From the NCBI GenBank assembly GCA_905182995.1, contig CAJJDP010000055.1, forward strand, positions 186,001 through 250,000: 64,000 nt of DNA, in the 5' to 3' direction. Made by a program: the position numbers and the translations under genes. Source of the stretch: Paramecium octaurelia (lineage: Eukaryota; Ciliophora; Oligohymenophorea; Peniculida; Parameciidae). Below are positions 12,580 to 24,495 of this stretch, piece after piece. The notes below the pieces were generated by a model, which had not been told where the DNA came from, did not search any database, and saw only the letters and a list, made by a program, of their open reading frames with translations. Numbering within the stretch: position 1 is the first letter of the stretch; each line of letters opens with the position of its first letter.

Positions 12580-12988
12580 TCATTATTTTTTTGGATTGCT
12601 TTATCTTCTTTATGTTTTAGATTTATTTCCATTTTTTCTTTATTCCACATTAACCTTACTAATTTGATCATCGCTTTATTTTAACACATTTTGAAGTTCC
12701 TAAATTTTAGTGTCTTTTTCAACAATCTTATTCTACAATTCGCCAATTCTGCAATTTAGCTCCTAATTTTTTACCTGCAAGGCTTGTAGAGCTTTTTCCT
12801 TTGATTAACATACAGCTTTCTCTTACTCTAGTAGATCGTTTATTGTTTCAACTTCATCTTGCAATTCAGCATTTTTTGCTTCCAGATCGGATACTCGTTC
12901 TCTTAACTAAAATATCGATTCATAATACCTAATCGTTCTCTTAGAAAGAGATTTCCTAGATGTATTTGCATTGCTGATGAGGATCCAT
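12580..12988 (-). CDS. Small coiled-coil protein
   Basis: MDPHQQCKY is followed by a 22-nt intron (12907-12928) and then a long heptad-rich coil (LRERVSDLEAKNAELQDEVE, then a second coil VKNQELNCRIGELQNK). It ends in a basic tail (RKNGNKSKTQRRQSNPKK) at TGA. About 128 residues. If the intron were retained in another frame, a basic stretch KRTIRYY would precede the coil and mimic a bZIP, but that frame has no start. No function is assigned. Confidence 0.68.
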
Positions 12989-13161
12989 TAAGGAGAAATT
13001 AAAATTAAATAACTAAATAGTCCTTGCTGAATTGTTATTTTAATTGATTGCAATAAAAAGTATTTAAATGTTTATCACAAACAAATACAATTAAATTAAT
13101 CAATAATTTTATTGTCTATAATAAATTAAGTGAAAAATAATAATCAAAAAGTCTTAAAAAA

Positions 13162-15660
13162 TCATAAATACTACTACAAAATTCTTTTGAGATCTTATAA
13201 TTGAATAGGCTTGGTTATATAATCCTTCATTCCTGCATTGAGGCATTCCTATTTTTGTTCCAAACTTTCATATGCAGAACATCCAATTATTTTAACATCA
13301 ATTCCATACTTTTGAGACAATTCCAAGATCTTTTAAGTTGTCTAAATTCCATTTATTGCTGGCATCTCCAAATCCATAAATATTAACTTATAGTAATCCT
13401 AATTGGCTTGCCATTTCTTTTAGCATTTCTCTATTGCCAAATACCCATTTGTGGCTGAATCAATATGATCTTATCCTCTTATGATAATTATCATATATTA
13501 CATTTAAGCTAATCTCCTTTTCAACATGTCAATATTCATACAAACATCATCAACTATCATTATCTAAGTTGTCATTATGGCTTTCGTTGATCGTTTAAAA
13601 ATTGAAGCTTAATTATTGACATAAACTTTGTGAATGGATTCCTCCTGTTATTATTACATTATGATTGATTCCTCACTATCTTAATTTCGCTCTTCCATGC
13701 TATTCAATGATTTTATCTCATTTATGTCCTAATATTGAATCTGAAAATAAAATGTAGAGCCTAATTTCAAAAATATTAACAACAAATACCTTTTTTATAT
13801 TAAGATTTGAATTTTAATCCGTTTTGCAAGTCTTAATTCAAATTCTGTAAAATTTAATTACTAATTAATAATCCTAATCCCACACCTGATTTATTCATTT
13901 TCTTATGTTCTTCACTATTCCCTTTTCCAAATGCTTAGAATATTCTCAACTAATCTTCTTCTGTCATCCCAATTCCAGTATCAACAACTGATACTTCCAA
14001 TCTTAAATTCACACAAGCCACTTTTATTGTCACTGAACCATCTTCTGTAAATTTGAAAGCATTCCCCAATAAATTTATCATAATCTATTTTAAACGACTA
14101 GGATCAGAACAAATGTATCTTGGAGCTTTGCTTTCATAATTGATATATAATTTGATCTATTTTCTTTCTGCCATGACTTAAAATAAATCTACACAGGTTT
14201 CTAATAATTGATTAAAATTGAATTTGGCTTTGTTGATCTTGAATTTCCCAACCTTAATTTATGCCAAATCTAATAGATCGTCACTTAAATTTTATAGGTA
14301 TTTAGCATGATCTAACGCAATTTTAATTTGTTTGGCCATTTTAATAGGGTTATTCTACTTTGTTGATCTCCGTATATCTTTTTCCATGATCATAGTTTGA
14401 GATGAATATTTCTGATCATCATCAACTCCTTGTTCAAGCATATCGATTATACAATTCAAAGGTGTTCTATATTCATGACTAACAAAAGATAAGGTCTTCG
14501 ATTTCTATTTACTATAGTCACGTAACTACTATATGTAATCTCTATGGGTTATGTCCCTAATGAGCATCAAAATGTAAGGGACATCTATGATTAAGGCATT
14601 ATACAATTTGACTTCAATAGTTCTGTTCTTTTTTCCATCTTGTCCTTTTTAATAGCCCAAAATTACTACATGTTCTTGAATCAATTAATTTTGATTTTTC
14701 ATATAGTTTTAAAATTCTACCTTTCTCATTTATGAGGAGATCAGTCTCAATTCCTATTCCAAAATCTAAATAATTAACATTCATTACCGATTCTTCCAGA
14801 GTATCACATTTCCTCAAGATAACGCCCTTGTATTCAATATTGCTCAGAGCAGAATTTTATCTAAACAATTCCAATTTATGAGAACTCTATAACTTATTCG
14901 TTTAAGATCTCTTTTCATTTCGAGAGGCCTTGCTTATTAAATTACAAGGAATAGGAGTTTATTAAAATGTAGAAAATGAGCTCATGGAATTCTTGTAGTC
15001 ATTTTATTGCTTCTGTTGATCCTCCTGCACAGACTATTGTTCTAAACAAAACAAAGAGTTTAGAATTTAATCCGATTATTCGGCCATTGATAATTTTAAC
15101 AAATTTTCATTATGATACTCCAACTCTATTTTCTTGTCTGTTATTTTGATCAACCCAATTCCTTAAGGAAATATGCTCAAGATTTCTAACCTATTGTCTC
15201 GCTCAATTATTGGACTCTCATGATGACTGGCCTTCTCTTTAAATTTTAAACGGGAATGATTCTAAGTGTTGCCTACACTGTCAATCAGAATCTTATCATT
15301 CATTTCTTATTATGTAGAGCTAATGGTGTTCTTTTTCACTATCTTAGATTTAGAAATATGAAATAAAATTAACCAATGAACCATGATAGCTGTGCCTGAT
15401 AAATATGCTTAACTATAGTCTTCCAATAAGATTATTATAAAGAGAAGGAGGTCAGATCCAATTTAATGGATTATTTACTATTATTTAAGTGAAGGCAACT
15501 ATGCATTTATTTTACATATAAAGAACTCCTTTAAACTACATAATGCTAATATTGACATTGCATTGAATTTTGAGCTGATATATAAAGCAAACAGTAATGT
15601 CCATTGCTAAAACATTTCAAAATGGATTGCATATTTCTAGGTTTTGGAAATGAAACCCAT
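13162..15660 (-). CDS. Hybrid histidine kinase with receiver domain
   Basis: Order seen: hydrophobic N-terminus with likely spans (LLLFIIILL; GTAIMVHWLILFHIS), a linker, a PAS-like segment, an H-box (LSFVSHEYRTPLN), and an HATPase with N-box (NLLGNAFKF), G1 (DTGIGM) and G2 (GVGLGLL). A receiver domain follows: IMIVDDV with the acidic pair, LIFMDLEMP with the phospho-Asp, and ITKPI with the conserved Lys. So His autophosphorylation and transfer to the fused receiver should both be possible. A 31-nt intron lies near 14650 and a 29-nt one near 13765. The N-terminal start is uncertain: ATG 15660 gives the longest form, 15615 is an alternative. Receiver output is unknown. It is related to the two kinases at 32-39 kb. 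Confidence 0.85.
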
Positions 15661-15922
15661 CATTACACATAATATCTAAATACCCAGGATGATAATTGTT
15701 ATAATTAAGGATCCATCTCCAAATATACTTTAAAACATTATTAAAAGTGTAATTATTATCATGATCCAAGATTCCTTGAACACTTTTTCGTATTGATTCA
15801 TGCAAAATATTAAATAAATATATATTCAATAAATATTCACTGTAGTCCTCAATCTTTAGTAAAACTCACTTCTCGATTCGATTTTTCAAAAACAAAACCA
15901 CATTATAATCCTCATTTTCCAT
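15617..15922 (-). CDS. Small hypothetical protein, or detached 5' part of the adjacent kinase
   Basis: MENEDYNVVLFLKNRIEK joins after a 22-nt intron to DYSEYLLNIYLFNILHESIR and continues to TGA, about 93 residues in all. The composition is protein-like (balanced charge, aromatic residues) and not what random AT-rich frames give. Its last 44 bases overlap the longest version of the histidine kinase 5' end in another frame. I could not find an intron that fuses the two. It is a small independent gene, or the frame-broken beginning of the kinase. Confidence 0.4.
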
Positions 15923-16483
15923 TTATAAGATTAAAATATATTATTCTTCTCTTATATTAATAAACATAAATTTCAGTTTTTTCGTTGTCCTCTAATATTT
16001 GACATTGATGATCATTTCTTAACAATTAATCGAATTAGAACGTCAATAATGATTAAAAGATCTAAATTGAATGATAATTATCTATAATAAATTTTACTAG
16101 CCTGTACTTAGCATAGGATATACTAGAATAAATAAATAATATTAATGGCTAAATTAGTTGAATTAAAAATTGTTTGACTTTTAAAAAAAAATTATCAAAA
16201 CCATATTAATTTAATATTAAAAACTCATTTTACTAAAAATATAGGCTCATCGCAAATTCTGAAACATCTTCCCATCATTATGCTTTATTAGAATAAAATT
16301 TAAAGTAAATCTGAATTTACAACCTGCTCTCAAATTTATGATTTCTGTAATGGCAATTAAGTTTATAAAAAATTAAATAGAAAATAATTCTTCCTTCTCT
16401 TTTAACATCTTAAAGAATTTAGAATTATCTAAAAAATTATAAATTAAATTTTAGAATAGCAAAATAAATCGATTAAAATTGTG
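15923..16483. other. Intergenic region between divergent genes
   Basis: AT-rich, with no convincing frame on either strand. It should contain the promoters of the minus-strand kinase block and of the GST-like gene. Confidence 0.6.
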
Positions 16484-17274
16484 ATGGATAAGAGATTCAA
16501 ACATACCCTTGTGGCATTTAAAATATGTCCTTATTGTATGAAAGTACTTACAATAATGTGTCATAAAAATGTTAAATTTGAAATAAAGTTTATTGAAATG
16601 AGTAACAAACCTGATTGGTTTAATAAAATTAGTCCTCTCGAAAAAGTACCTATTTTAATCATTGGTGAAGAGGGTATATTTAATTTTCATAATTAAAGTT
16701 GTTTTATTTGAGTCAGCTGCTATAATGGAATACATCGACGAGATTACACCACCAAAACTAATGTCAGATGATCCAATACAAAAGGCATTAGACAGAGCTA
16801 AGTTCGAGTATTCAAATGAGATCATTAAAAGTCTTTATTAATTCATATTTTGTACAGAATAGGAAGTAAGTTCTCATTTAAAAAATAGAAATTTGTCAAA
16901 CTCAAAGAATGGATTATAAATAGATTCAAGTAAATGGAGGAATGGCTTAAAGATAAGAAATACATAAATGGAAGCGAACTTGCTTTAGTTGATTTTAATT
17001 TTGTACCCGTGTTCGTAGTATTAAATATGCTGAAGCCCATTTTGCCATGTGATATGTTGAAGGATTACAAAAGAGTATGAATGAGAAATACAAATAGGTA
17101 TAAAGTTATGGGGATTCATTGACATCCTTGCCATGTGCAAAAACAGGACGAGTTCCAGACTATGAATTTTTGATGATAGACGGAATAAAAAATCAAAATA
17201 CTGTATTATTTAGATCTAACCCATGTTATTTTAATGGTCCTAAGCCCTCACGTTGTTGTTTCTTTAGCAAATGA
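16484..17274 (+). CDS. Glutathione S-transferase-like protein (thioredoxin fold, CPYC)
   Basis: The N-terminal thioredoxin-fold half carries a CPYC redox centre in KICPYCMKVLTIM, followed by EKVPILI with the cis-Pro that binds glutathione and, past the first intron, ESAAIMEYID, the GST Glu-Ser glutathione site. The helical C-terminal half has the GST landmark KYINGSELALVDFNFVPV. Three introns of 25, 23 and 23 nt are removed to obtain one frame. A Cys at the active site with a CPxC pair is typical of omega/CLIC-like or glutaredoxin-like GSTs, which do thiol transfer rather than conjugation. The tail is Cys/Pro-rich (NPCYFNGPKPSRCCFFSK). Cytosolic; the class is a judgement. Confidence 0.87.
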
Positions 17275-17425
17275 TAAATTTATTTTGTTTTTTCTTTTTA
17301 ATTTTGTTAAGTTTAGAGATAAATTAATGGATATGATGATGTAATTGCAAATTTTTTTGAGCATTTCTTAATTGTTTCGAATTAAAGAATCAAATAATAT
17401 AGTATTTGAATAATTTTATTTAATA

Positions 17426-18238
17426 ATGAAAAATAAAATAAAGTTTTTCTTTTCTCAATTGAAATTCAACCCAAACAAGAACTATTATCAAATTTTGAAC
17501 TTAACAAATAAATCTACTTAGGAAGAGATAAAAACTGCTTATTATACCTTAGCCAAACTATATCATCCAGATAAAAATCCTGATCAAATTGATAAATTTA
17601 AAGCCATAAATGAAGCATATGAGGTTTTAAAAAATCCATCAACCAAGAAAGACTATGATGAATCATAAGTTGATCCTCAATAATATTAAAAAAAGCAATA
17701 TGATCGATAATATCATTAACACTCAAGTATTAAATATTTCTAAAGAAGCATATAGTTATTAATAGAATGTAAATCATGAATAATTTAGAAGGATGTATGA
17801 GGAATACAAAAGATAGCAAACTCATTATGAATATTAATATCATTCAAAAGCATCTTATGGCAAAGATGATCCATTTAAGTAGTACAAAAAATATACATAA
17901 GAAGAATAATTTGTAAATATCCACAATTAAATTTATTTTAGGAACTTTATTCAGGTAGAGCAGCTGCAATGAGATATTTAATGATTTTTATGTTGGGGAT
18001 GGCTGGATATGTATTTTTTGAGTTGTTTGGTTTGATAATGGAAAACAGATAAATTGTTGTAGTGGATCAGAACACTGGTTAATAATATGTAACTACGAAG
18101 GATGAATTCAGGAGAATATAATAAAAAACAAGAGATTAGATGGATTATGAGAGGAGAAGGGCAATTCTAAAATAAATACAAGATGAGGAGCTAAGAATGA
18201 TGAGACAAAACCAATAACAGACTGAATTCCAAAAATGA
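17426..18238 (+). CDS. DnaJ (J-domain) protein with C-terminal membrane span
   Basis: The J-domain is near the N-terminus: [20 protein letters not shown], the HPD motif in [10 protein letters not shown], then [18 protein letters not shown]. Basic, Phe-rich residues before it ([13 protein letters not shown]) could target mitochondria. A Gln/Tyr-rich linker follows, then one span ([19 protein letters not shown]), then a charged C-terminal helix. Two introns of 22 and 27 nt. The HPD loop is what stimulates Hsp70 ATPase, so this is an Hsp70 co-chaperone held in a membrane. A paralogue with the same layout is at 30084-31064. Confidence 0.88.
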
Positions 18239-18291
18239 TTGTTGTTTTTATCAACTCTATTATATAATTATATACAGTAAATTCTATTAAA

Positions 18292-20188
18292 TCAAGCTTT
18301 TTCCTCTTGATTAATGCAACTCATATGTCTGCTTCTTAAGAATTTTCCTAATTCATCATCTATTTGTTTTGTCAACTTAAAATTGATTGTCTTTTAACAG
18401 ATTAAACTACTTTCACTGTTCTCCATCTCATCTATAACTGTTCTATATGCCTTTTATAAATATCGATTTATTTACCTCTTAAAGCGAAGTGAATAACTCT
18501 TCATTTGGAATTTCTTCCTTATTTCTTATATAAGATTACCGATTCTAATAATCGAGTTCTATTCTTGAGGGTACATTATTCTCTTAACTTAAAGTAATAA
18601 TTGGCTTTGGAGTGAAATTGAATAAAATTTATTGTGGTTTTTAGAGTAAAACGGATTTCAATTTTGAAACTTCTTATAATTGGTGAAGAATATTATGTAA
18701 ATCCAATTCATCATTAATCTTTATCCTTTAAAATAGATGTATATAAAGTACATGGCTTTTGTAAAAAAGGATGAGTTAGTATTGTTGAAGAAATATCCAC
18801 AACTTAATTCATTTATGAGAATCTTCAAATTTAATTTAATGGGTTGTGACCTCTCCACCAATTTGTGAATGAATTATTTCCACTCTACTTTTTATAAGTC
18901 AGGGTTAGGTTGATTATTTAAGATAATGTTCATTTCATCTGGCGGAGTTGCTATTACTCCCAAATTTTAATCAAACGCCCCTTTTCTTACATAAGATCGA
19001 TTTGTGACTTCTTTAAAATCATATAATCTATTTGATAACTCTATCAACATAGATGTTCTATTATAAAATGCAATAAAGAATCCAAATATGACTTTAAATA
19101 TTTGCATGAAACCTCCTAAATATGATAAGAGATCACCAAGCTTTTCATAATTTCTATTTATAATCTCAGTAAAAGGACTTCTTCTCAAATAAATTGTTGC
19201 ATATATACTATCAGTGTTTCTTCCTAATTCAGTTAAATCTCTAAAGTCTTCAGCTTTCCTCACAATTATTTCTTCCTTTTGAATATCTCTAATTTTAAAT
19301 TAATTAATTACTCATAAGGTAACAGACTCTAATCATTATTAATAACGTATGATCTATAATACACATTAGCTAATCTTGATAACTGATTCGGTACAAAGGA
19401 AAAGTACATATCACTATCTAAATACATTGTCTTATGGTCTTTAGCCTTTTATGGATTTACCATCGTATTTATTTGAAAAACTTAAAGCTTGAATTATCCA
19501 TTTGCTTGTAAATATTGCTATTTTTCAGTTTCATTAGCACAAATCGGATTCCAATAAGTTGAATTAGAGTTATTTTGGCAATCGGAAACAACAATTCTTA
19601 TAAATTTAAACGTTTCACTTGAGTAAGTTCCTTACAACTCCAAAGAATAGTTGACCCTAAATATATAATTCTTATACTTTGGGCATAACCATTAGTCCAT
19701 GCCTAAGTAGTTAAAAGAATCATTAAAATTAGTATCGATTCCCTGCTATTCAACGACATTATTAAATCTATCCAAAGTACAAGGCTCTAGAGGGATCTGC
19801 ATTGTAGATTTTTTAATAGTTCCATCCAAAGATCTTTCATATATTCTAGATCAATAAATTCTTACCTTTACTCCATGGTAATATTAAAAAATGGAAAATT
19901 GGTGTAATTGTTCTAATCTATAGATAAAGCAAACATTGCATTTTCATCACTCATTTTCATATAATTAGGATCATTTGAAAATGCTGTCTATGAATTGTAA
20001 TAGACATTTGCTTTTGTAAAAAAGTCAGCAATGTTGGAATAGAAGATTAAACTCAACAAGCAAATAATCATAATTGAAGAACATCCGCCAAATGAAGTTG
20101 TATAATACGCATTTTTATTCATATTGAGAGTGATGGTTTGCCCAAATATATCTATTCTCTACAGTCCTTTTTGAATTGAATAGAGCAT
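18292..20188 (-). CDS. Two-span membrane protein, family member C (function unknown)
   Basis: This is the cleanest member of the five-gene family. It starts MLYSIQKGLQRIDIFGQT then LNMNKNAYYTTSFGG and a first span (SIMIICLLSLIFYS). The ectodomain is rich in Tyr, Asn and Cys. Before the second span comes RRSPFTEIINRNYEK, then LLSYLGGFMQIFKVIFGFFI, then a cytosolic tail ending in FLRSRHMSC. Introns of 20 nt (near 19845-19864) and 23 nt (near 19290) were seen. It is in tandem with member D, about 300 bp apart. The best-conserved parts are the N-terminal juxtamembrane motif and the segment around the second span. Function unknown. Confidence 0.82.
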
Positions 20189-20491
20189 CTTTATTTAATT
20201 ATATTATTATTAACATAATAATCTAGGAAGAATCTTAAATCGAAATTTTCTAAAATGTAAAAAAAAGAAATTTCATGCTGTTCAAATATAGGATGATACA
20301 TCGAATTTGATAGTAAAATTTAAGACTCTCTGTTAGGAAAAAAACAATTATAAGACTACTATAAATAAATTATTCAAATTTTATTTTAATAAGTTTGGAG
20401 TTGAAATAGAAACATCATTAATGATATATTACAATTATACATTATTTATCAAAACAAAACTCTAATTAAATAGAGTCTTTGACATGTTTTT

Positions 20492-22437
20492 TCATAATTC
20501 TGTTTCTTGATTTAAATTTGAATCTAATAATTTGAAAGCATTTCTTCTTTGTTGATGCGGTTAGATTAATTTCATAATATCCTATCCTATGAGTTGAGTT
20601 AATTTTAGATTTATGTTTGCTTAACATAAGTTGGACGGATTCTGGTTTATTTCGTTTAAGATTTCCTTGTAAGCCTAGATATTAGAAATTAATTACTTGT
20701 TGTAACTTAGAAAACAGTTCTTCATTTATATATTCTTCTTCAGATTTAGAAATTTGAGATATTTTCTTACTATCTTTAATGCTGAGCCTTGAAGGAATAA
20801 CCTAATCAATGCCTAATGTGATGATAGGTTTAGGTGAAAAGTTAAATAAAATTATTTAAGATTTTCTTAATAAAACTTGTTTCAACTTACTTATCTCATG
20901 TAATTAATAAAATATCGTGTGCAAATCCAATTCATTGTTTATTTTTTCACTTAATCAATAAAATAAATACATTTACATAGCTTTTTCTAAGAATTAAGAA
21001 TTTTTATCTTTAAAACAAAATCCAAATGATAATTGATTAATGAATAACTTAAAATTAAATTTTATAGGATTAGATTTTTAAACCAATCTACTTAAATAAT
21101 CCTTCCACTCAATATTTGAGAGATCATGATTTTGATTTTATTAATTTCCATTTATTTAAAATACGTCAATAGGAGATGAGATATGTTCTATATACTAAAG
21201 AGTGTTAATCGTCTTTAATTTCTTTACATCCTTTTCATCTTTAAAATCATATAATTTGTTTGCCAACTCTATAAGCATTGAGGTTCTATTATAAAAGGCT
21301 ATCAAAAACCCAAATAGAACTTTCATAATTTACATAAATCCGCCCAAGTAAGAAAGTAGTTCTCCTATCTTTTAGAACCTTCTATCTAAGATCTCTGTAA
21401 AAGGACTTCTTCTTAAATATACTATTGCATAATTATAATCTGTGTCTCTTCCTAATTCAGTTAAATCACGATAGTCTTCTGCTTTTCTCACTATAATTTC
21501 TTCTTTATCTATCTTTCTAAATTTATTTTAAATATTATTTACTCAAATGGTAGTAAACTATTATCATTATTTATTATGACTTGTCTATAAAATATATTAG
21601 CCAATCTGGCCAATTTATGTGGAACGAAGGGAAAATACATGTCGCTATCAATATAAATTGTTTTATAATTTTCAGAATTTTAGGGATTTATTACAGTGTT
21701 AATTTAAATTATTTACAATTTAAATTGACTGTTTTCATTTAAGTAATTTTATCTATCCAAGTCAGAAGCGCAAGTAGGATTCCATGAAAGATTATCATTG
21801 ACTATTTCAGACGTCTTACAGCTTTTTACAACGATTTTTAAAAATTTAAAGACTTCGCTCGAGTATGTTCCTTCAAGATGATAAGTAAAATTTTCTCTTA
21901 AACCTTATAATTCAATGCAATTACATTGGACATAACATATTTCCAATTCCTTAGAAATTGAATTGACTTGTGAAATCTATTCCTTAATCTGAAAAAATAT
22001 TATTAAAACGATCTAATGTACATGGTTTTAAAGGAATCTCTATAGTTTATTTTTCTATTGTACCGTTTAAATTTCGAATATATGTTCTAAGAATGCTTAT
22101 TAAAATCTGATTACCTTTGTTCTAATGAAATGTCAAAGTATGGAGTTATAGTAAAATTAGTTTAATCTATTGAAATCGCAATCATTGAATTTCTTTCATT
22201 CATTTCAATAAGCCCAGGATCATTTGAAAAAACCACTTCGCTTCCGTGGTAGATATTTTGTTTTTAAAAGAAGGATATGATATTAGAAGAAAATATTAGA
22301 CTTAAAAGGCATATTATTAGAATAGAAGAAAATCCTCCAAAAGATGTTGTATAAAGGTCGTTTCTATTCATATTTAGGGTTATTGTTTGGCCAAATAGAT
22401 CTAACTTTTATAAACCTTTTTTTAATGCAAATAACAT
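20492..22437 (-). CDS. Two-span membrane protein, family member D (function unknown)
   Basis: A close relative of member C. It starts MLFALKKGLQKLDLFGQT then LNMNRNDLYTTSFGGF and a first span (SSILIICLLSLIFSS). The SNDPG and EMNERNSM segments match the SNDPN and KMSDENAM of C. The conserved Arg/Ser/Pro-Phe stretch before span two is present around 21380. Introns include one of 19-20 nt near 22095. The tail ends in LLDSNLNQETEL. C and D are clearly more similar to each other than to A, B or E, so the pair looks like a local tandem duplication. Confidence 0.82.
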
Positions 22438-22970
22438 ATTATATAAATTTATTTTATGTTAATCTACATTTGAGAATTCTTTTCTCTATTTTAAAATATA
22501 TGCTTTACAGCTGTTATTTTAGATGAAACCTTCAATGAGTGATAAGCTTGACCAAATTCAAATTAAAATAATTTTAAAGTTATTTTTTATTATTTTTTTA
22601 GAATAACATATATTAGATAATAAAGAGAAAGACGAATCATTAAATTATTTAATATCTCAAAGTCAAATATCATCAATATTCAAAATATTTAAGAAAAGAA
22701 CTCTTTTTTTTCGTTAATTTTTAGTTCTAATTCTATTAGAATATAAAATGGAGGATAAATTAAAATATTTTGAATGTTAGTTTAGAGTAGAGATTTAATT
22801 AACGATTGAGGGCTATTCTTAAATCAAAGCAGTTCAAGATTTAATGGCCATTTCATCCCTGATTTGAGTATAAACTTGAACTACTAATTTCTTGAAGCTA
22901 TTAGAGCAATATTAGATTATAATAATATAATTATTTTTAATAAAAACAATAATAGAATTTTAGAAAGAGT
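22438..22970. other. Intergenic region
   Basis: AT-rich. A plus ORF begins at 22748 (MEDKLKYFECQF) but stops after about 40 codons and has no link to the kinase-like gene downstream. It probably carries promoters for the divergent neighbours. Confidence 0.5.
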
Positions 22971-24417
22971 ATGTAGGATAGTCAAAACCTTTACGCCACA
23001 GCTTCCACAACGACTTGTGAATCTACCAAATTATAACACAATTGTTCTCTATTTGGAATTATTCCTTCCACAATAGCCTTAGAAAACAATAATTTTTAAA
23101 TCGTGTAATTTAAAACCCTTTTGCCAATGAAAACGCCAATTTTACTTCGATATATGATATGTTTAAGTTTATGTAATTTTAAATATAAGAATAGAATTAA
23201 CCGAAATTGTAAATAGAGAAATTACAATCGAAGAAATTAATTTAAATACATTAAAAAGCGAACCTGTGGAAAACTAATCTTATGTTTTTTTTTTATTAGA
23301 GTCCAATCAGCAGCAAAATTTGAAAAACTCATTTATAAAAATATGTATCATGTTAATTATAATTTTAGTAAAATAGTTGGGAATTGACTTACATGTTTAT
23401 AAAAATGCAAACACCCTTTAAGATATAACTTTCAATCTTATTAAAGAGAGTTAAGCTAGGTTCTAAGAATTAAAAAATTATCAAATGGATAATTATTTCG
23501 ATCAGTTTCAAAATACTTTAAATTACTTAAAATAAGAAATAGAAATCAACTTCTTATAATCCAAAAATACTAAATGTATTCTGTATCCAAAACATAGTAT
23601 TCTGTATCCAAAACATAGTATTCTGTTCCAAAACTCTTAAGTAAGTTTAATTACAAAGCCTTTTTATATCAATAGTTAAGAAAAAGAAATTGTTGTAAAA
23701 ATATCCCAAATCAGATTGGATAATTATGATAATCATATAAAGGTAATTGAAATTTTGGAGAGTTTCTAAAAGGATATTAATTTATCATACTTTGGTTATT
23801 TTCAATTTTTTTCACTAAATGTCACATTTTATAAATATTACAAGAAAACCTTTGAATAATTTTAAGAGCAACTGAGTGATGAAAAAAATGATATTTCATT
23901 AGTTTAACCCATTGTAAAAAGCGCATTTATTAGCATAATCAAATAAATAAAGTTACTTCACGATAAATATTAAGTCATCCATAGAGATCTTAAGCCATAA
24001 AATATTATGATTGATTTAAAAAAAGATACAAATGATTGGCAAGATTATCAAGATGTTGACTATATAATAATAGATTTTGATTGCTCACTTTAAATTATAA
24101 ATCATAAACAAGAGGTTTTTGAAACTTATGGGGGAGGAACAGGTCATTATATTCCTCCAGAACGCAGGGATAATGAATATAGCAAATAATCTGATATATA
24201 TTAATTAGGAGTTATCTTTTTGGAAACCCTTTTTGAAATTGATTAATCATAATAGATTAACGATTTTTGGATAAGGAGAGATGAATTAATTAAGGCAAAG
24301 AGCAAATTTCAAATAACTGAGAACCTTTAAAAAAGTCTCGTTGATATGATAGCTGAATTACCCTAAAACAGGCCAAGTTTGCAAGTTATTTAAGAATTAC
24401 TCGAGAAGGAATTTTGA
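22971..24417 (+). CDS. Membrane-anchored protein-kinase-like protein, with apparent 1-base frameshift
   Basis: MQDSQNLYATASTTT and a Cys-containing N-terminus run to ALENNNF, where the frame breaks at a T-run (23093-23097). One extra T would continue into NRVIQNPFANENAN and on. A 29-nt intron, a membrane span (IKICIMLIIILV), a coil and a kinase domain follow. The kinase has EIVVKI (candidate Lys), the catalytic loop HRDLKPQNIM and the APE equivalent PPERR. The DFG position reads DFD, so Gly is lost while the Mg-binding Asp stays. A 21-bp repeat lies at 23576-23626. The frameshift could be an assembly or read error in the homopolymer, or a real lesion. A kinase domain is certain; activity is not. 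Confidence 0.7.
23576..23626 (+). repeat. 21-bp tandem repeat, 2.4 copies, in frame within the kinase-like gene
   Basis: Two perfect 21-bp units (23576-23596 and 23597-23617) and nine bases of a third. Each unit encodes seven residues, read as ILYPKHS. Because the unit is a multiple of three it keeps the frame. Confidence 0.95.
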
Positions 24418-24495
24418 CTTTTAATAATTTTATTTCATATATTTAAATTGTAATTTAAATGCCTTAAATTATAAAATAAATCATCTTAGTTTTAA

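Noticed and set aside
12880-12988. bZIP transcription factor (basic KRTIRYY stretch before the coil)
   Set aside because: That frame has no start codon; the ATG frame with a 22-nt intron skips the basic stretch.
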